Below, one piece after another: positions 1 to 5,781 of a stretch of 5,781 nt of DNA. The stretch comes from Magnetococcales bacterium (GTDB lineage Bacteria > Pseudomonadota > Magnetococcia > Magnetococcales > DC0425bin3): NCBI GenBank assembly GCA_015229045.1, contig JADGCJ010000189.1, positions 1 to 5,781 of the forward strand, written 5' to 3'. Both the position numbers and the translations under genes were made by a program. How positions within the stretch are numbered: position 1 is the first letter of the stretch; each line of letters starts with the position of its first letter. Below the pieces are notes generated by a model. That model did not search any database. It saw only the letters and a program-made list of their open reading frames with translations, and had not been told where the DNA came from.

Positions 1-2648
1 GGGGTGAGGCTGGCCCGCATGGTGGGGACCCGAAATGCCTCCACCCGGAAAGTTCCTGACTCCTGGTTGTTTTCATGGGGAGGTTTTCCCGAGCGCAAGG
101 TGACCGCATACGCGCCCATTTTGGCTTCCTTGGGAATGGGCCACTGGCTTTCCGCGCTTTGCTGCGCACCCCATTGCAGGGGGAATTTATACTCCTGGCC
201 GCTGCCGGTGTGGCGAATGATGACCTCGTGCGGCAGGGTTTTCGGGTCGAGTAATTCAAGGCCGGTTCCCATGGCCTGCCGGATAAAATGTTTCATGGAG
301 ACGGTTTCACCGGCCCGCAACAAGGTGCGGTCAAAAACCGTGCCTGCCTGAAGAGTCGGTCTTTGTTGCCAGTTGTAGGGCAGGTTGAAGCTGTAGTTGG
401 TGATGCCTTCGTTCCAGGAGGAGAGCAGGAAGGTGAGATCATCCCCGGAACGGGCGGTGACCAGATAATCACGTTGATACTTTTCCTTGCATCCCGGCAG
501 TGACTCTTTGGCGGGCAGTTTTTCCGGAATGGTCAGCACGCCCTCGGCATTGGTCTGGCCGGAATGGTAAATTTTTCCCTGGCAATCCCCGACGGTCACC
601 TCGGCACCGCCGACGGGTTTGCCGTCATCCAGGGCGGTCACCCAGACCAGGGAGGAGTCCCGGCCATGTTTGAAATGGGCGGCCAGATTGGTGACCAGGA
701 CGGCTGTCTGGATGTGATAAGGTTTTTTTTCGCCATGCAGTTCGGCCCCAAGCCGGTCGCTCGCCAGTTCCACGACATAAAAGCCGGGTTTCTTGAATGG
801 AATACCCACCACTTCGAAGGCTTTTTTACCGCCTGGTTTGGGCAGGGTGAAGGTTTCCAGTTGGGTCGCATGGGCCGGACCAAGTCCGGCGAACACCGAT
901 ATTTCCCCAACGCGCTGTTTGATGATCACTTGATCATTCTTCGTCTCCGTGATGCTTTCCTGCACATCATGGATCCGTTTCATCCAGGTGATGAACTCCG
1001 CCGGTTTTTCCACCCGGAGCTGGCGACCACGTATTTCGACCGCTGCCGGCCAATATTGCTCGCGCACAGTGTTCCACCAGGAGGTGACGGCAGCGGTGGT
1101 TTTTTTGGTGGGTGCTGCAGTCGGCTTTTCGGTCGATGGTGTGTTGGCGGGGGATTCGGTCGGCTTGTTGGTTGATGTTGCGTTGGTGGTGGATTCGGTC
1201 GGCTTGTCGGTTGCGGCTGCTTCATTGGCTGCCGAGCCAGGGTGGGCTGCATCCAAAGGCAATACCGCCTCCAGGTTGCGCAGGGTCAACGGCAGGGTGG
1301 CATCCCCCTTGGCTTCGACGAGGCCAAAAGGGGCAGGAAATTTGGCCAGCGGCGGATCCATATCGGTTTTGACCGCCAGGGGGAAACTCCCCTGATTGAC
1401 CAGAATCCGTCCGGCGTCATCCTTGAGTCCGGGAGGAACTTCCACCGTAAAATCACTCAATTCCGGGAAAGGACCCGGGAAGGTGATCCGGGAAACCCAG
1501 ATCTCTTTGGTTGGTTTCTCTTTTTTGGTCTGGCTGTTGTCATCCTGCTCTTCATCCTCGGTTCCCAGGCGGGTGGGGTAGATTTTGCCATCCTTGCCCT
1601 TAAGCTGAATTCGTTGGGCATCGTTGCTGGAGATGGGCACGGTCAAAATGAGGTGCATGGGCAGGACCGGAATGCAGTGGGCATCCTTGTTGGTCCGTTG
1701 GCAGGAAAAACGGGCTGAAAATTGATCCCGCACCAGGAACGAAAGATTCTGGGCCGTCTGGGTTTCGACCCCGCTCTGGGAACGAATCCCCTTGCCCCAA
1801 ACCAGGTCCACCTTGGCCTTGTTGGGCAGGCGACGCTGACATTGAACCACAACAATGGGGGAGTTTTCCCCATTGACCAGATCGGGGTGTTTTTCAGAAG
1901 TTTTGCTTTCTCCAGGAGTTTGAGTGGTTTGGAGAGGCTTTTTGGTACCGGGATACATGTCGCGGAAATTTCGCAAAAAATCGGGATGGTTGTGCAAAAT
2001 ATCCTGGCGATCCTTACCCGTCAGCAGGCGGACCCCGACCTTTTCACCCACGCCTTCGATGGCACAGTTGATGTTTGCCGGGACGGAGTCTGGTGTGGCG
2101 GGTGTATCGAGTCCCAGAATGAAAATTTGTTCTTCATCGATGGATCCCCCTTTGTAGGGCAGAGAGGAGAGAATCGTGGGACCACCTGTATTGAAACTGT
2201 ATTTTTCCTGACTTGCCACCGCTTCTCCGGCCAGGGTGCGCAAGCCCGGTTTCGGCGTAAAGGTGCATTGGATTCCCGCCGGCAAATCCTGGTCAAAGTC
2301 ATAGGCCCAGTTGCGGCTGTCCACCCAGCGTCCCTTGCCGGCAATGGGACATTGGCTGACGAAAGGTTCGCTCAAACGGGGATCCCCGAAAGCGACCATC
2401 GGGCGCGTAAAACGGACCGTCACCTGGCGCACCTTTTTGACAAAGCCGTTGGGCGAGAAAAATTTGACTTGGGCAGCCTGCTGGGCTGGTTGGGTTTCCG
2501 AAAAGGCCGTTATCGGGAGCAAAAGGCCGAGCAGCGACAAAAAAAACGTCTGAAATAACTGCAACAGCATCTTTTTGAAATAAAATGGTTTTTTGTCCAT
2601 GTGGCACCGGTCGGGTTGTATATTTCTAAACCATACGGTCAATTGCAT
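1..2648 (-). CDS. Bacterial alpha-2-macroglobulin, N-terminal part (runs off the left edge)
   Basis: Open for 882 codons with no stop before the window edge. Bacterial alpha-2-macroglobulins are large exported proteins thought to trap proteases in the periplasm. Start: ATG at 2648 lies 7 nt after a perfect AAGGAG; in-frame ATGs at 2600 and 2570 have no such site. Residues 28-48 form a hydrophobic signal segment preceded by lysines, with a plausible cleavage after AFS (48-50) and no lipobox cysteine. Residues about 60-150 look like the first beta-sandwich module. A Lys-Pro-Thr repeat linker spans 480-518. The stretch SSLVWVTALDDGKPVGGAEV (near 668) and FDRTLLRAGETV (near 770-782) are typical of macroglobulin modules; FRVEAFRVPTMRASL closes the visible part. 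The bait region, any thioester (CxEQ) motif and the C-terminus lie outside, so a YfhM-like or YfaS-like type cannot be decided. The 26-residue segment before the hydrophobic core is unusually long. Confidence 0.88.
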   Translation of the reverse strand, partial: MQLTVWFRNIQPDRCHMDKKPFYFKKMLLQLFQTFFLSLLGLLLPITAFSETQPAQQAAQVKFFSPNGFVKKVRQVTVRFTRPMVAFGDPRLSEPFVSQCPIAGKGRWVDSRNWAYDFDQDLPAGIQCTFTPKPGLRTLAGEAVASQEKYSFNTGGPTILSSLPYKGGSIDEEQIFILGLDTPATPDSVPANINCAIEGVGEKVGVRLLTGKDRQDILHNHPDFLRNFRDMYPGTKKPLQTTQTPGESKTSEKHPDLVNGENSPIVVVQCQRRLPNKAKVDLVWGKGIRSQSGVETQTAQNLSFLVRDQFSARFSCQRTNKDAHCIPVLPMHLILTVPISSNDAQRIQLKGKDGKIYPTRLGTEDEEQDDNSQTKKEKPTKEIWVSRITFPGPFPELSDFTVEVPPGLKDDAGRILVNQGSFPLAVKTDMDPPLAKFPAPFGLVEAKGDATLPLTLRNLEAVLPLDAAHPGSAANEAAATDKPTESTTNATSTNKPTESPANTPSTEKPTAAPTKKTTAAVTSWWNTVREQYWPAAVEIRGRQLRVEKPAEFITWMKRIHDVQESITETKNDQVIIKQRVGEISVFAGLGPAHATQLETFTLPKPGGKKAFEVVGIPFKKPGFYVVELASDRLGAELHGEKKPYHIQTAVLVTNLAAHFKHGRDSSLVWVTALDDGKPVGGAEVTVGDCQGKIYHSGQTNAEGVLTIPEKLPAKESLPGCKEKYQRDYLVTARSGDDLTFLLSSWNEGITNYSFNLPYNWQQRPTLQAGTVFDRTLLRAGETVSMKHFIRQAMGTGLELLDPKTLPHEVIIRHTGSGQEYKFPLQWGAQQSAESQWPIPKEAKMGAYAVTLRSGKPPHENNQESGTFRVEAFRVPTMRASLT
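1095..1211 (-). repeat. Three tandem 39-bp units encoding a Lys-Pro-Thr rich linker
   Basis: Three 13-residue units inside the alpha-2-macroglobulin (residues 480-518): TDKPTESTTNATS, TNKPTESPANTPS and TEKPTAAPTKKTT. The KPT lysine codons lie at 1205, 1166 and 1127, exactly 39 bp apart. The first two units also share a 17-base identical run on the plus strand (1191-1207 and 1152-1168). The composition (Thr, Pro, Ser, Asn) suggests a flexible exported linker between folded modules. Such repeats may vary in copy number between strains. Confidence 0.85.
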
Positions 2649-2655
2649 GGGATAT

Positions 2656-2661
2656 CTCCTT
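2656..2661 (-). promoter_or_regulatory. Ribosome binding site of the alpha-2-macroglobulin gene
   Basis: AAGGAG on the minus strand, 7 nt before the ATG at 2648. It decides the start in favour of this ATG over the in-frame ATGs 16 and 26 codons further in, neither of which has a purine-rich site before it. Confidence 0.8.
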
Positions 2662-2690
2662 GCCGTTATGGATGTACGTTTTTTTCTGAT

Positions 2691-2720
2691 AGAGTACCAT
2701 GTATGCAGACATTATCGCAA
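2691..2720 (-). promoter_or_regulatory. Possible sigma70-type promoter before the alpha-2-macroglobulin gene
   Basis: Minus strand TTGCGA (2720-2715) and TACTCT (2696-2691) with an 18-nt spacer. Each box keeps the most conserved positions (TTGxxA, TAxxxT). It overlaps the last codons of the upstream small gene. No terminator is visible between that gene and the alpha-2-macroglobulin gene, so read-through transcription is the alternative. This is a weak match found by eye. Confidence 0.25.
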
Positions 2721-3131
2721 GAGAATTTCAATTCTTTTGGTTTGTTCACCTTTTATTGGGTGAAATAATTGAATATCTTTGTAGTTTGTGTAATGGAATA
2801 TGTCGGCACGACTATAAATGATGACAACCCTGTTGGAATCAAGCCATTTTATTTTCCAATCGTCCAGATGTGTTGCTCCAAAAACGTGTTTATCATGTTC
2901 GACGGGTTTTTTTCCTGTTGGCATTAGATAAACTTTGTAGACGTAAGCAGTGGTTGCGCCGGCATTGATTTCGACCATGACAGCATCGACTTGCTGATCG
3001 GGTGAAGTCAGGCGAAGTATTTCATCTCTTGAAACAAAATCATCGCAAGATCTAATCAGTAATGCAATGCAGAATAGAGTTAATATTATAATTATAAGTG
3101 CTATTTTACATATTTTTATAATAATCTTCAT
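2712..3131 (-). CDS. Small membrane-anchored protein, paralogue of its upstream neighbour; candidate immunity protein
   Basis: 139 residues when started at the ATG at 3131, which has AGGTGA 5 nt upstream. A longer reading from a TTG at 3161 has no ribosome binding site and is less likely. The N-terminus (MKIIIKICK, then about 17 hydrophobic residues) is a signal or membrane anchor. The only nearby cysteine lies in IRSC, a poor lipobox because of the arginine, so lipidation is doubtful. The soluble part carries EILRLTSPD, DAVMVE, a VYKVYLMP strand, F-x-AT-x-L-x-x-W, WLD and DIFHYTNYKD. The same framework occurs in the neighbouring gene, so the two look like a tandem duplication. I recognise the pattern as a hypothetical protein family and know no established function. 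Position after a toxin-like gene suggests immunity; that is inference. The stop is 63 nt before the alpha-2-macroglobulin start with no terminator visible, so co-transcription is possible. Confidence 0.75.
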   Translation of the reverse strand: MKIIIKICKIALIIIILTLFCIALLIRSCDDFVSRDEILRLTSPDQQVDAVMVEINAGATTAYVYKVYLMPTGKKPVEHDKHVFGATHLDDWKIKWLDSNRVVIIYSRADIFHYTNYKDIQLFHPIKGEQTKRIEILLR

Positions 3132-3135
3132 GCTT

Positions 3136-3141
3136 TCACCT
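3136..3141 (-). promoter_or_regulatory. Ribosome binding site fixing the start of the second small gene
   Basis: AGGTGA on the minus strand just before the ATG at 3131. It supports a 139-residue product rather than a 149-residue one from the TTG at 3161. Confidence 0.6.
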
Positions 3142-3170
3142 GTATATTTTATTAAAATCAAATAAGCCGT

Positions 3171-3635
3171 TTATTTTGGTTCGCAATCAGGTTTTAAAGT
3201 GCATTTCCAATCAACTGGTTTCAGTATTAACTTGATTGGAATACGAGTTCGTTTTTCACTGTCAGGCTCCACATATACATCTTTGTTGTTATAAAAATAA
3301 TGAATTTCACCTGTCTTGAAATGTATTTCAAGTTCATTTTTATCAAACCAATTCAGATCCCAACCAGTAAGACGGGTTGCATTGAAGGGGCTATTGCCCA
3401 CGGCAGGTTTTCCTGCTGCCACTATAAATAGATTATATACACTGGTCTTGGTTTTTTTGGAATAGGTTTGAGTCAGAACAGCATCAATGAAATTGTCTGG
3501 AGAAGATCTGCGTAAAATTTCTGTTTTAATAACGTCATTTATTGATTTATCAGAATCAAAGCATGCGGAGAGAATTACTGATAATGACAGTGCTATGACA
3601 AACTGACATGATATCCATGTTGCTTTCATTTGCAT
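3171..3635 (-). CDS. Small lipoprotein; candidate immunity protein for the upstream toxin-like gene
   Basis: 154 residues. A basic start and hydrophobic run (about 12-22) lead to a canonical lipobox LSAC, with the lipidated cysteine at residue 25. The next residue is Phe rather than Asp, which favours outer-membrane sorting in enterobacterial logic. The periplasmic part contains EILRRSSPD, DAVLTQ, SVYNLFIV, F-x-AT-x-L-x-x-W, WFD, LEIHF and IHYFYNNKD, matching the paralogous gene just downstream in spacing and residues. A C-terminal extension with two cysteines (WKCTLKPDC) is absent from the paralogue. The start could be ATG 3635 or ATG 3629; the GGG purines lie 2 nt before the first and 8 nt before the second, so the second is quite possible. 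It starts 75 nt after the full-length end of the toxin frame, behind a double hairpin. Function is not recognised; immunity is inferred from position and export. Confidence 0.78.
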   Translation of the reverse strand: MQMKATWISCQFVIALSLSVILSACFDSDKSINDVIKTEILRRSSPDNFIDAVLTQTYSKKTKTSVYNLFIVAAGKPAVGNSPFNATRLTGWDLNWFDKNELEIHFKTGEIHYFYNNKDVYVEPDSEKRTRIPIKLILKPVDWKCTLKPDCEPK

Positions 3636-3690
3636 ATCCCAAGATATTTAAAGATCTTGGGATGCTGAAGATGCATCAATCAGCATCCCA
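3636..3690 (-). promoter_or_regulatory. Two mutually exclusive hairpins in the leader of the lipoprotein gene
   Basis: Read on the minus-strand RNA there are three arms. Arm 1 (3690-3680, TGGGATGCTGA) pairs perfectly over 11 bp with arm 2 (3668-3658, TCAGCATCCCA). The 3' part of arm 2, extended to 3654, pairs perfectly over 10 bp with arm 3 (3645-3636, ATCTTGGGAT). The two stems share 3658-3663, so they cannot both form fully. Arm 3 directly abuts the ATG at 3635 and contains the only purine-rich stretch available for ribosome binding. Forming the second stem should hide the start; forming the first should free it. The pairings are seen in the sequence; the regulatory role is inference. Confidence 0.45.
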
Positions 3691-3698
3691 TGTTTTTT
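3658..3698 (+). terminator. Terminator-like hairpin with T-tract reading rightward
   Basis: A perfect 11-bp stem (3658-3668 with 3680-3690), loop of 11, then TG and six T on the plus strand. As an intrinsic terminator it points rightward, yet no plus-strand gene precedes it. It could stop antisense transcription before it enters the toxin-like gene. In the minus direction the A-tract precedes the stem and no T-run follows, so it is a poor terminator for the toxin transcript. Confidence 0.35.
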
Positions 3699-3710
3699 CA
3701 TTGACGATGT

Positions 3711-3785
3711 TTATTTCTTTTGGTAACGGCGATTGTAGAAGTTGATCCCTTGCTTGATCCACCATTGATCTTTTTTATCGTCACC
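3711..3785 (-). pseudogene. Detached in-frame tail of the Ntox44 domain, after a premature TAA
   Basis: Directly after the TAA at 3788-3786 the same frame reads GDDKKDQWWIKQG, then INFYNRRYQKK, then a TAA at 3713-3711. Gly-Asp-Asp followed by D-Q-x-x-I-x-x-G-I is the expected end of an Ntox44 domain, and the residue before it is normally Tyr. TAA differs from either Tyr codon (TAT, TAC) by the last base only. With that base restored the protein would be 411 residues. Alternatives are a sequencing error or stop-codon read-through. No start codon with a ribosome binding site serves this tail on its own. Confidence 0.8.
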
Positions 3786-4946
3786 TTATGGTTCAGAACC
3801 ATACCAATGTCCCCAATCGTGGTCTTCTGGTTGAGTTCCAGACCTTTGTTGTGCCCATCCTGCAGCTCTCAGAAGTACAGAATCCGGGATTCCAGCGGCT
3901 TTTCCGTATACGCCATAGTGGAAGTTTCCGAAATTTTCGTATTGACGACCGAGCTGTTTATAATCTTTCGGGCCTTTGTTTTCGACTTGGCTTTTGAACC
4001 ATCGGATATTCCATTTGTTATCCCATGCTTCCTGCACATTTTTATCCAGGTCTATCCCCTCGGGATAAATCGGATGGTGGATTTTTTCTGGATCTGGGGT
4101 GGATTCGTAGTCTATGCTGTTATCGATCTTTCTCGCGAGTTCTTCCAAAGATCCCTTTTTAAGAGGGGGTGGTTTTGGAATTAGATATGGTTCAATATTA
4201 TCGGTAGCAGTATTATCTGTTACGAATTGCCACTGAGTTTTGAGCGCATCCCATTTCCACGGTGATTTCGAATAAAGACCATTAGGAGCAAGATTCATAT
4301 GGTCATTGTGAAAGAAGGGATTCGAACGTAAAGAATCCTCTGGTTTCTTTCTGAATCTAGCTGAATTGGGCATTGACTCTGCTTGTGAGTTGGTGTCGGA
4401 TAGATCTATGGTAGGAGTGGTATTGTATCCGTCATCGTCTTTCATGTAAAGAGTATTGTACGGAATAGTCTGCGATTGGTCGCCAGTTTTCGGTACTATT
4501 GGTTTAGTTCGGGTTTCTGTATTCGAAGCCATATCCGCAAGAGAGTTGGGAGAAGGGGCAGCAACGGTACTCTGGATGGGTGGTTGCCGGTATTGTTTCT
4601 TGAATTTGTTGATCATGTGGCCATACGTCTGATTGAACGGTTCGATATTGGCGAACTCCTGGTCGATTTGATCGACTTGCTCATGATTGCCCATTTCGAC
4701 TGCTTTTTGCTGATCCAAGCGCCGTTCATTCAATTGTTCCGGATGGTTTGTGATCTGAGAGCGAACATAGTCTGGTGGTGGCAATTGGTCTTTGCCGAGA
4801 ATGTTTCCCAGTCCCATATGCAAGCGCCAGGCAGCCACATTTTGACCAAACTCTCCATCCTGGGCTTTGATTTGCCGCATACCTTCCCAAAGTTTGTCAG
4901 CGGCCCAGGGGTTCATGCCATTGTTTTCATCGTCACGGAAACTCAT
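3786..4946 (-). CDS. Polymorphic-toxin-type protein with a truncated C-terminal Ntox44 domain
   Basis: 386 residues as read. AGGA lies 9 nt before the ATG. There is no signal peptide and the protein is hydrophilic. Residues about 1-125 are helix-rich and charged (KLWEGMRQIKAQ, LNERRLDQQKAVEM); I recognise no known trafficking domain. Residues about 125-290 are Pro/Ser/Thr/Asn-rich and look like a linker. From about 300 the sequence matches the Ntox44 pattern: WFKSQVENKGPKDYK (325-330 being GPKDYK), FGNFHYG (339-345), GIPDSVLLRAAGWAQ (AAGWAQ at 361-366). Family members continue with Tyr-Gly-Asp-Asp and an I-x-x-G-I helix; here TAA stands at the Tyr codon, and the continuation follows in frame. 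The product therefore lacks the last conserved motif and may be inactive. Ntox44 has been predicted to be a nuclease-type toxin, but membrane-directed neighbours would suit a periplasmic target better. A terminator upstream separates it from the glycosyltransferase. Codon and base composition are AT-richer than in the flanking genes. Confidence 0.75.
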   Translation of the reverse strand: MSFRDDENNGMNPWAADKLWEGMRQIKAQDGEFGQNVAAWRLHMGLGNILGKDQLPPPDYVRSQITNHPEQLNERRLDQQKAVEMGNHEQVDQIDQEFANIEPFNQTYGHMINKFKKQYRQPPIQSTVAAPSPNSLADMASNTETRTKPIVPKTGDQSQTIPYNTLYMKDDDGYNTTPTIDLSDTNSQAESMPNSARFRKKPEDSLRSNPFFHNDHMNLAPNGLYSKSPWKWDALKTQWQFVTDNTATDNIEPYLIPKPPPLKKGSLEELARKIDNSIDYESTPDPEKIHHPIYPEGIDLDKNVQEAWDNKWNIRWFKSQVENKGPKDYKQLGRQYENFGNFHYGVYGKAAGIPDSVLLRAAGWAQQRSGTQPEDHDWGHWYGSEP

Positions 4947-4955
4947 GTGTGGTCA

Positions 4956-4959
4956 TCCT
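4956..4959 (-). promoter_or_regulatory. Ribosome binding site of the toxin-like gene
   Basis: AGGA on the minus strand, 9 nt before the ATG at 4946. Moderate strength and slightly long spacing. An ATG nearer to it (4957-4955) opens only a seven-codon frame. Confidence 0.45.
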
Positions 4960-5023
4960 ACTCAAAGTTGGTTGTGAAAAAAAGAAAAAATCAAGGGTGC
5001 GTTTCAGGCTAAACCCAGAAACG

Positions 5024-5057
5024 AAAAAACCCTTCATGAACTTCTGAAGGGTTTTTT
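5024..5057 (-). terminator. Symmetric intrinsic terminator after the glycosyltransferase
   Basis: Perfect 13-bp stem (5024-5036 with 5045-5057) around an 8-nt loop. The stem has a CCCTTCA/TGAAGGG core and six A on one side, six T on the other, so it would work in both directions. It lies about 175 nt past the glycosyltransferase stop and about 80 nt before the toxin-like gene, so the toxin gene should need its own promoter in 4960-5023; I saw no convincing one there. The rest of 5058-5230 holds no gene I can support. It contains an 8-bp inverted repeat (ATAAAGGG ... CCCTTTAT) of unknown meaning. Confidence 0.8.
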
Positions 5058-5230
5058 GGGCAGCGGATATGTTGACTGATGAGTATCTGGAATCAACCGC
5101 TAGAACAAAGCGTTCCACGCGGGTATAAAGGGCCGAGCGAGGGATTGGCACACACCTCACCCTTTATCCTGTCAAATTTACCCTGTTTTGCGCCCCCCCG
5201 GCAAGGAGGAAAATGAATCGGGTGTCACCA

Positions 5231-5781
5231 CTATTGCAGCAAGGAACGATAGAGATCAGCAAAAACCTTTTCAGTTTTCACCGGGGCATAACGTTCCTGG
5301 GCATGTTGCCAGGCACGGCGTCCCAACGCGGTGCGGGCAGCATCATCGTCGAGAAGTCGGGTGATGGCCTGTTCGTAGGCAGCGACGGTATTGTTGACCA
5401 GAACAACCCAATCTCCTTGCAACTCGGGCACTGGATCTCCCAGGCGATGGTTTTGGATGATGGGCAGGCCGGTCAGGAGTGCTTCGAGGGTGGCCTTGCT
5501 GATTTCCCAATACTCCGAGTGCGTGACGAACAGATCAAAATCGGGGAGCATCCGGCATAAGGCGTCGTTGGCCACGGAAGGTAAAAATGTGACGCGATCT
5601 TCGATCTGACACTCCCGGGCGACCTGGCGCAGGGTGTCGTGCAGGGGACCATCGCCCACCAGGGTCAGTTCTCCCTGGGGCAGACGGGCCAAGGCACGGA
5701 TGATGTTGGCGGGATTTTTTTCGGCAATTTGTCGCCCTACCGAGATCAAACGGGGGGGCGTATGTAATCGATAATCCTGTT
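5231..5781 (-). CDS. GT4-like (GT-B fold) glycosyltransferase, C-terminal part (enters from the right edge)
   Basis: 182 codons visible, open to the window edge; the true start is outside, and a TTG at 5749 is internal. This is the nucleotide-sugar-binding half of a GT-B enzyme, which moves a sugar from an activated donor to an acceptor such as a surface polysaccharide or lipid-linked glycan. Seen in order (fragment numbering): RLISVGRQIAEKNP (10-23) with the usual Arg16 and Lys21 donor-phosphate residues, LVGDGPL (VGDGP 41-45), DRVTFLPSV, then DLFVTHSEYWEISKATLEAL and LTGLPII, followed by a final helical region ending YRSLLQ. The usual E-x7-E motif is altered: Glu92 and Glu99 are six residues apart and Trp91 sits where the first Glu aligns. 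Donor and acceptor cannot be inferred. Composition is GC-rich, like the alpha-2-macroglobulin gene at the other end. Confidence 0.9.
   Translation of the reverse strand, partial: QDYRLHTPPRLISVGRQIAEKNPANIIRALARLPQGELTLVGDGPLHDTLRQVARECQIEDRVTFLPSVANDALCRMLPDFDLFVTHSEYWEISKATLEALLTGLPIIQNHRLGDPVPELQGDWVVLVNNTVAAYEQAITRLLDDDAARTALGRRAWQHAQERYAPVKTEKVFADLYRSLLQ

Noticed and set aside
1722..2558. Long plus-strand open frame (278 codons) across the alpha-2-macroglobulin region
   Set aside because: It is antisense to a frame with clear signal peptide and macroglobulin motifs; its own translation shows no domain logic. The same applies to plus-strand frames at 564-1175, 949-1395 and 1242-1718.
2611..2645. 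TTGACC with TATACA on the minus strand as a promoter for a shorter alpha-2-macroglobulin
   Set aside because: The spacer is only 14 nt, and the ATG at 2600 that it would serve has no ribosome binding site.
3720..4184. Plus-strand frame of 154 codons with hydrophobic translation
   Set aside because: Antisense to the Ntox44 domain; the hydrophobicity arises from reading Lys/Asn/Asp-rich codons backwards.
5061..5100. Possible imperfect stem AGCGG-x-GTTGA with TCAACCGCT
   Set aside because: The arms match only with a bulge of about five bases, and no conserved loop or neighbouring element supports an RNA gene.
4933..5160. Minus-strand frame of 75 codons ahead of the toxin-like gene
   Set aside because: It runs straight through the strong terminator hairpin at 5024-5057, has no convincing ribosome site and a low-complexity Phe-rich translation caused by the T-tract.
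5213..5560. Plus-strand frame with a perfect AAGGAGG just before its ATG
   Set aside because: The ribosome site is striking, but the frame is entirely antisense to the glycosyltransferase and its protein looks like no family. Probably coincidence; worth a glance only if transcripts are seen there.

Overview
The window reads as a piece of a Gram-negative, probably proteobacterial chromosome. The grounds are a Sec-exported bacterial alpha-2-macroglobulin, a lipoprotein with a clear lipobox, and a polymorphic-toxin-type C-terminal domain. I cannot name the genus. Every gene I accept lies on the minus strand, so transcription runs from right to left.

Layout from right to left. (1) 5781-5231: C-terminal half of a GT-B glycosyltransferase (GT4-like) that enters from beyond the right edge. 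(2) 5230-4947: intergenic, with a strong symmetric terminator at 5024-5057 that insulates the glycosyltransferase from what follows. (3) 4946-3711: a toxin-like gene whose C-terminus is an Ntox44 (bacterial toxin 44) domain. An in-frame TAA at 3786-3788 cuts it 24 codons before the end of the recognisable domain; the tail is intact and in the same frame, so this looks like a single nonsense change. (4) 3698-3636: two perfect inverted repeats that share an arm, ending against the start codon of the next gene. (5) 3635-3171 and 3131-2712: two small, related, membrane-directed proteins, candidate immunity proteins. (6) 2648 to the left edge: first 882 codons of a large exported alpha-2-macroglobulin.

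The outer genes are GC-rich, whereas about 2700-4950 is visibly AT-richer. This fits a toxin/immunity-like cassette inserted between two core-type genes. If the small proteins are immunity proteins, their export signals place protection in the periplasm or at the membrane, the compartment where alpha-2-macroglobulins also act. That functional link is inference. The most interesting points are the nonsense-interrupted toxin domain, the overlapping hairpins before the first small gene, and the duplicated small protein family.
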